NCBI GenBank assembly: GCA_007116425.1
Contig: SKIL01000247.1
Span: forward strand, 1-8,112
DNA from: Bacteriovoracaceae bacterium
GTDB taxonomy: Bacteria > Bdellovibrionota > Bacteriovoracia > Bacteriovoracales > Bacteriovoracaceae
Reading direction: 5' to 3'
DNA: 8,112 bases
Part shown: positions 6,442 through 8,112 of the stretch, piece by piece
How the letters are laid out: each line of letters opens with the position of its first letter
Numbering within the stretch: position 1 is the first letter of the stretch
Notes under the pieces: generated by a model
What the model was told of the DNA's origin: nothing
Database searches by the model: none
What the model saw: only the letters and a program-made list of their open reading frames with translations
Program-made: the position numbers and the translations under genes

Positions 6442-7584
6442 TTTCGTTTCACTGTATTTAAAGATTTGTATTCGATACATCTGAAAGCGCTCATTTTGGA
6501 TAAGTTTATCAAATTCTTGAGTAACTTCTGTAAAACCTTCCAGGTCGCAATTAGGTACCCTTAAATAAGAGCGCAAAACAATATAGGCCCCATCATTTAA
6601 AGATGGCCTAAGTTTTTGCATGAAATTTTTTTCATCATCTCCTTTAAAATATGAGGGGACATCGCTGAGTGAAAGAAAATCGTATTTTAAGGGGGCGTTA
6701 TGCCCTTCAATTATATATTCTTCGAGACGCAGAAGGTTTTGTTCTACAAAATAGACTTGGGATTTTTTTAGTGCCTCTTTTACTTTCAGAAAGTTTTCTT
6801 CTTGCGCTTCAATTGGGTTCCCATCGCTATGACTAATTTTTCCATGAAAGCATAAGTGAAGAAAGTAGCTCTCTCTGACCAACGTGTGATTGAATAATTG
6901 GGTGAAGGCCTTATTATAGTAATCAAAGTGACTCTCTTTTACATTTTTTTCAATGAAATGGCCTTTGTAGAGAAGGGCATTAAAAACTGACTTATTTCCA
7001 AGGACAAATAGAATAAACTTCCACTTTTTTATAGGAAAATGAGTTTGAAAATACTTCTTTTGATCTTCTATCGAATGATAATTAAAAATCTCATCATAGC
7101 GCTTACCCATGACAAGTCGTAAGAATTTGGAAAAGATCTTGAATGTTTTTTCCCATTTACCTTCATACAGAAGAGAGTTCCAATTATTAGCTGAAAAAAG
7201 AAAGTCAAAAGTGTTAAATGTCTTGCTGTCTAATTGGTCTTGTAATGATTTGAAAAGCTCCCTGCGACGCTTTGTATAGTCATACTCTGAGTATGGAGGA
7301 AACCCCCAAAAGATGAGAAAGTCTTGGTGTGAAAAGTTTCGAAGTGTTTCAAGTCGTAGTCTTCCTAGGTGTAGCTGGTCATCAGAAATGTCAGCGCAAA
7401 CCAAGTTCTCAGGATAACAGCTTAATAGAGGGAGGCATCTTGACCCACAACCTGCAATTGAAAAAATATTCTTAGGCCTCAACTCCTCACATAGCTGTAC
7501 TTCAAGACGAGTGTCTTCGTTACCTAAGCTATAGTTTAGTGAGTTGAAATATTTTTCACTAGACTTCTTTTGTGGAGAACTCAT
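6439..7584 (-). CDS. DUF3419 / BtaA-like SAM-dependent transferase
   Basis: The 381-residue cytosolic protein fits the DUF3419 family, whose known member BtaA moves the 3-amino-3-carboxypropyl group of S-adenosylmethionine onto diacylglycerol, the first step to betaine lipids. Seen here: an N-terminal NYSLGNED segment (17-24) resembling the family's Tyr/Glu-Asp motif; a glycine-containing SAM loop, SIAGCGSR (42-49); an acidic residue after the next strand (Asp65 in ADIS) with Gln70, as in the family; and a late segment, YDFLSLSDV (301-309), followed by a strand-loop-strand with Arg338 (331-340), matching the end of the Rossmann fold. The middle (about 100-290) is Lys- and aromatic-rich and more divergent. 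No BtaB-like N-methyltransferase is visible nearby, so the product need not be a betaine lipid. The start overlaps the upstream gene by 26 bases and has a weak AAGAAG ribosome site six bases before the ATG. Family good, reaction inferred. Confidence 0.75.
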   Translation of the reverse strand: MSSPQKKSSEKYFNSLNYSLGNEDTRLEVQLCEELRPKNIFSIAGCGSRCLPLLSCYPENLVCADISDDQLHLGRLRLETLRNFSHQDFLIFWGFPPYSEYDYTKRRRELFKSLQDQLDSKTFNTFDFLFSANNWNSLLYEGKWEKTFKIFSKFLRLVMGKRYDEIFNYHSIEDQKKYFQTHFPIKKWKFILFVLGNKSVFNALLYKGHFIEKNVKESHFDYYNKAFTQLFNHTLVRESYFLHLCFHGKISHSDGNPIEAQEENFLKVKEALKKSQVYFVEQNLLRLEEYIIEGHNAPLKYDFLSLSDVPSYFKGDDEKNFMQKLRPSLNDGAYIVLRSYLRVPNCDLEGFTEVTQEFDKLIQNERFQMYRIQIFKYSETK

Positions 7585-8112
7585 GATAATCTTCTTTTCT
7601 TTTTGTTTGGTTGGTTTTTTGTAGGTTAAGCTTTTTTAATGCATGTTCACGACATAACCTAAATTCGTCTTCCGTAATAAGTCCTGAGTGCCCCATAATA
7701 TTGGCCAATCGGACTCCATGTTCGTGTGACATTTTGTCGATCTCTAATACTTTTTTATAGCTAATGTTTCTCGAAAGAGTAAAAGACTCCATTCTCCCGG
7801 CCATGGCCAAAAGAGCTGTTTCTGCTAAGCAAGCATACACAGCATTACCCTCAAGCCCCATATCCAGATTGATTTGAACATCTCCAGGGAGCTCAACTTC
7901 ACCACTCGCTATAACCATAACATCTGGTCGTTTGAGTGCGTCCTCTTCTGAAATGTCAAATGGGCGAGACACATCACAAATCACACAACCTGGTTTTACG
8001 CTTTCAATGTCGATGATCTTTCGACCTTGGGCACTCGTCGTTGTAATAATTAAATCGCATTCTGAGGCATAGCTTTCAGGGCGTGTACTTATTTTTATCT
8101 CACAAGATGGAG
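7559..8112 (-). CDS. Acyl-ACP-reductase-like dehydrogenase (COG5322 type), 5' partial
   Basis: This is the last 183 residues of a gene that begins beyond the right edge. The frame is open to base 8112, and the sequence before the in-frame GTG at 7984 continues the fold (CDLIITTTSAQG, then a KPGCVICDVSRPFD stretch), so that GTG is not the real start. It matches the second half of NAD(P)-dependent dehydrogenases related to cyanobacterial long-chain acyl-ACP reductase: end of the Rossmann domain, then a helical C-terminus containing YACLAETALLAM. The Cys in that segment (codon 7831-7829) lines up with the Cys that carries the acyl group in cyanobacterial AAR (Cys294 as I recall). This implies reduction of an acyl thioester to an aldehyde, though other COG5322 members are uncharacterised. 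A Lys-rich tail ends the protein and overlaps the SAM-dependent gene by 26 bases, showing an operon. Confidence 0.8.
   Translation of the reverse strand, partial: PSCEIKISTRPESYASECDLIITTTSAQGRKIIDIESVKPGCVICDVSRPFDISEEDALKRPDVMVIASGEVELPGDVQINLDMGLEGNAVYACLAETALLAMAGRMESFTLSRNISYKKVLEIDKMSHEHGVRLANIMGHSGLITEDEFRLCREHALKKLNLQKTNQTKRKEDYHEFSTKEV

Noticed and set aside
7982..7984. GTG as the start of the dehydrogenase gene
   Set aside because: The upstream codons continue a recognisable Rossmann-fold segment to the window edge.

Overview
The window holds seven protein-coding genes in two convergent blocks and no RNA genes, insertion sequences or CRISPR arrays that I can see. Base composition is moderately AT-rich (roughly 40% G+C from a few sampled lines). 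The cell must be Gram-negative, because there are several Sec-type signal peptides, periplasmic cell-wall enzymes and a proton-driven RND exporter. The gene types, the A/T-rich coding style and a marked excess of GGCC remind me of Bdellovibrionota (Bacteriovorax/Bdellovibrio-like predators). That placement is an inference with no marker gene behind it.

Left block, + strand. The window opens inside a zinc metallopeptidase gene (3-1199). Its HExxH motif and downstream Tyr/Glu spacing fit the anthrax-lethal-factor-like gluzincins. After a 100-bp gap with a candidate promoter and a hairpin touching the ribosome binding site come three genes for exported proteins: an extensin-like/M15-like zinc peptidase (1300-2055), a lytic transglycosylase with an SLT domain (2114-3583) and a small exported protein of unknown function (3580-4098). 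The last is joined to the transglycosylase by an ATGA overlap. The peptidase and transglycosylase would cut different bonds of peptidoglycan, so this looks like a wall-remodelling set; a role on prey wall is only a possibility.

Right block, - strand, reading right to left: the C-terminal part of an acyl-ACP-reductase-like (COG5322-type) dehydrogenase that runs off the right edge (7559-8112), a DUF3419/BtaA-like SAM-dependent protein (6439-7584) and a 12-TM RND-superfamily exporter of the COG1033/HAE3 type (4088-6439). They overlap by 26 bp and 1 bp and are almost certainly one operon. Acyl-thioester reduction, a SAM-dependent 3-amino-3-carboxypropyl-transferase-like step and an exporter for hydrophobic molecules together suggest making and moving an unusual lipid. 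This is the most interesting system in the window. The operon's promoter and upstream genes lie outside.

The two blocks collide tail to tail: the small exported-protein gene and the exporter gene overlap by 11 bp at their 3' ends, with no room for an intergenic terminator.
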